Shown piece after piece: positions 5,446 through 6,885 of a DNA stretch of 6,885 nucleotides; position 1 is the first letter of the stretch; every line of letters begins with the position of its first letter. The notes under the pieces are model-generated. The model did not search any database. It was not told the origin of the DNA and saw only the letters and a program-made list of their open reading frames with translations. This DNA is from Candidatus Heimdallarchaeota archaeon (GTDB lineage Archaea > Asgardarchaeota > Heimdallarchaeia > Hodarchaeales > LC-3), in assembly GCA_027364495.1 (NCBI GenBank), contig DAHXPE010000033.1:1-6885 (forward strand). Direction: 5' to 3'. A program made the position numbers and the translations under genes.

Positions 5446-5740
5446 TACAAAGGATGTTTGGATTAGTTTTTATTGAGCGATTTATTGCGCTTGTTCTAAT
5501 TTTTTTTTTTAATTTTATAAAAATTAGTATTTTAGTCTTCTTGACATTATTTCTCTCTTCAATTTGACATTATTTCTCTCTTCAATTTATCAATAGAAAA
5601 TTTTGTATTAAACCACTATACTTTAAATTCACCTTTTTTTATCCCATAAATATCATTACTTGTCATTTGATCTTTTAGTAGTAAATTTTAATCCTCGTAA
5701 GTCTTTCCTCTTCATCCTTAATTTCTACTTATCTTACTTA
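5446..5740. other. Intergenic stretch without an intact gene
   Basis: No intact gene is visible. It contains a run of 11 T at 5500-5510 on the plus strand and the tandem repeat at 5541-5586. On the minus strand between about 5730 and 5660 there are short coding-like readings such as EIKDEEERLTRIKIYY. They lie in the same frame as the relict at 5741-5932 and may be its decayed continuation. Confidence 0.4.
5541..5586. repeat. Tandem duplication of a 23-bp unit
   Basis: The unit TTGACATTATTTCTCTCTTC plus AAT occurs twice without a mismatch (5541-5563 and 5564-5586), followed by two more matching bases. The exact identity suggests a recent slippage duplication. The unit is strongly pyrimidine-rich on this strand. 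No target-site or element structure accompanies it. Confidence 0.8.
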
Positions 5741-5932
5741 TTATTCTTTGATTATGTTGTCGTATTCTCGATTTTTTATGGGTCCATTCACCAATTTTCT
5801 AATAATGTTTTTAAAAAGGTTTTTACTCTTCAGTTTTGATTTCCTTGGCTCACTGATAATCTTATTTTCTATGATCGTTTCTGCTATTTTTTACAGAGGT
5901 TCGTCTGAGCAATTTTCAATCCATTTCATCAT
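5741..5932 (-). pseudogene. Minus-strand coding relict, unknown family
   Basis: From the ATG at 5932 the minus strand reads MMKWIENCSDEPL to a TAA at 5893-5891. It then stays open in the same frame for 49 codons, to the double TAA at 5743-5738. The second part has a normal-looking lysine-rich composition (KIAETIIENKIISEPRKSK, then LVNGPIKNREYDNIIKE), and the minus strand is purine-rich as expected for a coding strand. The same frame shows more protein-like sequence after the stops. I do not recognise a family. It may be a separate dead gene or the far end of the AHSA1-like relict upstream. A 66-codon plus-strand frame over the same bases has a less protein-like composition and is probably its shadow. 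Confidence 0.4.
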
Positions 5933-6071
5933 TTTATTTCTGAATTAGGTTTTAATGGCGTTTCAGATTTTGATTAGCCTTTTAATGGTTAAATTTTTAG
6001 AAGTGGTTTATTTTTAGGTCTAATCATATTTGAATTAGTCGATTTCATTACATCCAAGCTTTCTACTATTT

Positions 6072-6417
6072 CTAGTATTTGTGCAAATAAAATATAGAAG
6101 TTCCAATAGAAAACATTATCCTGTTTGGCATTCCGAATATATTAAGACTCTTATATATTCGTCCTACAAATATCACATAGCCACTGTCTCCATTTACGGT
6201 TCAAAATGCTGAATAATTTGTCACAAGCAATATTACTCCATTTTGTATTTCGTTACGTTAGTCCCGCTGGACGTAAATTAAATGTCAAAACAGATATCGG
6301 TAAATTAGTTGGAACCCACAGCTATTTTAAATGTTGTTTTGAAGTCTAAATTTTCCAAACTAAATCGATAGTTGCATTAATCTCTCTGATAATATGTAAT
6401 CCTTCAGTTTTTACCAT
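6072..6417 (-). pseudogene. Decayed SRPBCC/AHSA1-like gene
   Basis: From the ATG at 6417 the minus strand reads MVKTEGLHIIREINATIDL, then VWKI-stop-TSKQHLK-stop-LWVPTNLPISV and LTFNLRPAG. This follows the N-terminal half of the AHSA1 branch of the SRPBCC (START-like) family, in which a pattern like HLKQWWGP...DLRPGG is typical. In-frame stops are TAG 6348-6346, TAG 6324-6322 and TAA 6255-6253. After a frame change, a 41-codon run from 6197 to 6075 (GYVIFVGRIYKSLN, then PNRIMFSIG) resembles the middle strands of the same fold. The full family length of ~150 residues is not recoverable. Its start overlaps the read-through frame of the arsR-like gene by 14 bases, the usual ArsR-AHSA1 pairing, so it was probably the regulator's partner. 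Such proteins bind hydrophobic ligands; the ligand is unknown. Confidence 0.72.
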
Positions 6418-6493
6418 TTTTAGAGACATTTTTGGTTTGTTCATGTTCTTCTTGCTGTAATTTGTCCACTTGAGCTTTCATTCGATCAAAAGT

Positions 6494-6787
6494 TTAGTTC
6501 CAAAATTCTCTATATTCTTCTATCCAAGAAGCAGCTTCTTTCAAGGGTTTTCCATCCAATTTTGAAGGACGCCATTGTCTATTTCGACCTCTAGTTATGA
6601 GTCCAGCCCTCTCCAAGATTTTCAAATGCTTAGTTATTGCTGGTAAACTCATATCAAAAGGTTCAGCCAGCTCTGAAACATTAATTTCCCCTTTTCTAAG
6701 TTTTTCAAGTATTTTCCTCCGCGTTGGATTAGCTAATGCCATAAAAGTTAAACTCAAGCTGTCGAATTCTTGATTTTGCTGATTCAT
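6494..6787 (-). CDS. ArsR-family winged-helix regulator, C-terminally truncated
   Basis: The 97-residue product is a winged helix-turn-helix repressor. LANPTRRKILEKL (18-30) is the typical first helix, SELAEPFDMSLPAITKHLKI (38-57) the recognition region, and RGRNRQW (66-72) the wing. No cysteines are present, so it is not a metal sensor of the classical ArsR type. It matches the subfamily paired with SRPBCC/AHSA1 proteins. That subfamily normally continues past WIEEYREFWN with a long helix, but here a TAA (6496-6494) stands where a Gln codon would fit by a single C-to-T change. The frame beyond is open for 29 more codons (TFDRMKAQVDKLQQEE...) to TGA 6406-6404, giving 127 residues in all. DNA binding may survive in the short form, but dimer contacts could be weakened. 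The ATG at 6787 fits the promoter, leaving a leader of about 6 bases. Confidence 0.85.
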   Translation of the reverse strand: MNQQNQEFDSLSLTFMALANPTRRKILEKLRKGEINVSELAEPFDMSLPAITKHLKILERAGLITRGRNRQWRPSKLDGKPLKEAASWIEEYREFWN

Positions 6788-6802
6788 ACTATCATTTTCT
6801 AT

Positions 6803-6818
6803 TTAACTTTCAAGTTAA
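6803..6818. promoter_or_regulatory. Palindromic operator of the ArsR-type gene
   Basis: TTAACTT (6803-6809) and AAGTTAA (6812-6818) are perfect 7-base arms with a 2-base centre. The site lies 16-31 bases before the ATG and overlaps the downstream edge of the TATA box. A dimer bound there would block TBP or RNA polymerase. It is the natural candidate for autorepression. Confidence 0.5.
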
Positions 6819-6824
6819 TATACC
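6815..6824 (-). promoter_or_regulatory. TATA box of the ArsR-type gene
   Basis: On the minus strand GGTATATTAA is centred near 6819, which places transcription start near 6793, six bases before the ATG. AAAAGG directly upstream could serve as the TFB recognition element. Four of its bases are shared with the palindrome at 6803-6818. Confidence 0.5.
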
Positions 6825-6828
6825 TTTT

Positions 6829-6840
6829 AGTTAAATAACT
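6829..6840. promoter_or_regulatory. Second operator-like palindrome, AGTTA arms
   Basis: AGTTA (6829-6833) and TAACT (6836-6840) are perfect inverted arms with a 2-base centre. They share the AGTTA core of the first palindrome. A further half-site, CAGTTAA, occurs at 6851-6857. The cluster flanks the TATA box on its upstream side. Confidence 0.4.
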
Positions 6841-6885
6841 GCATGATAAACAGTTAAAAAAAGGATTTTTTTTAAAAAAAAAAGA

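Noticed and set aside
5541..5588. Start of a CRISPR array
   Set aside because: The two units are directly adjacent with no spacers and there are no cas genes.
6253..6496. Reassignment of TAA/TAG to glutamine, which would repair the ArsR stop and one AHSA1 stop
   Set aside because: Intact genes in the window (the 412-aa GTPase, Alba, RNase HII, EgsA) end with TAA exactly where their families end, and the AHSA1 relict also needs frame repair.

Overview
The window looks like chromosomal DNA of a low-GC archaeon, most probably an Asgard archaeon. Archaeal markers are Alba, an sn-glycerol-1-phosphate dehydrogenase for archaeal lipids, an archaeal-type RNase HII, two tRNA genes without encoded CCA (one with a small intron in the anticodon loop), and TATA-like promoters close to the starts. 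The Asgard lean rests on a second, eukaryote-like signal: a large orphan GTPase and a decayed Ras/Rab-like small GTPase (GDKDVGKT, WDLAGQ). The exact lineage cannot be fixed from the sequence alone.

Layout: bases 1-446 are AT-rich and hold only a possible minus-strand relict and a promoter. A plus-strand block follows (447-2265): a 412-residue GTPase, then Alba and a 70-residue two-helix membrane protein separated by 4 bases. A convergent minus-strand operon (4212-2291) carries egsA and rnhB, joined by a one-base TAATG overlap. From 4213 to 6493 there is no intact protein gene. This stretch holds a frameshifted small-GTPase pseudogene, a minus-strand tRNA-Thr/tRNA-Trp pair, a tandem repeat, several inverted repeats, and two more minus-strand coding relics. 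The window ends with a minus-strand ArsR-type regulator (6787-6494) whose promoter overlaps a palindromic operator.

How it fits together: egsA makes the glycerol-1-phosphate backbone of archaeal lipids, and rnhB removes ribonucleotides from DNA; they are linked by translation, not by pathway. The ArsR gene appears to be the surviving part of an ArsR-SRPBCC/AHSA1 two-gene module. An in-frame TAA cuts off the usual ArsR C-terminal helix. Beyond it the frame stays open for 29 codons and overlaps the start of an AHSA1-like gene that is broken by several stops and at least one frame change.

I did not find a convincing new multi-gene system. The most notable points are the three independent decayed genes around a tRNA pair, the truncated ArsR with its dead partner, and the unassigned 412-residue GTPase with a proline/lysine-rich tail.
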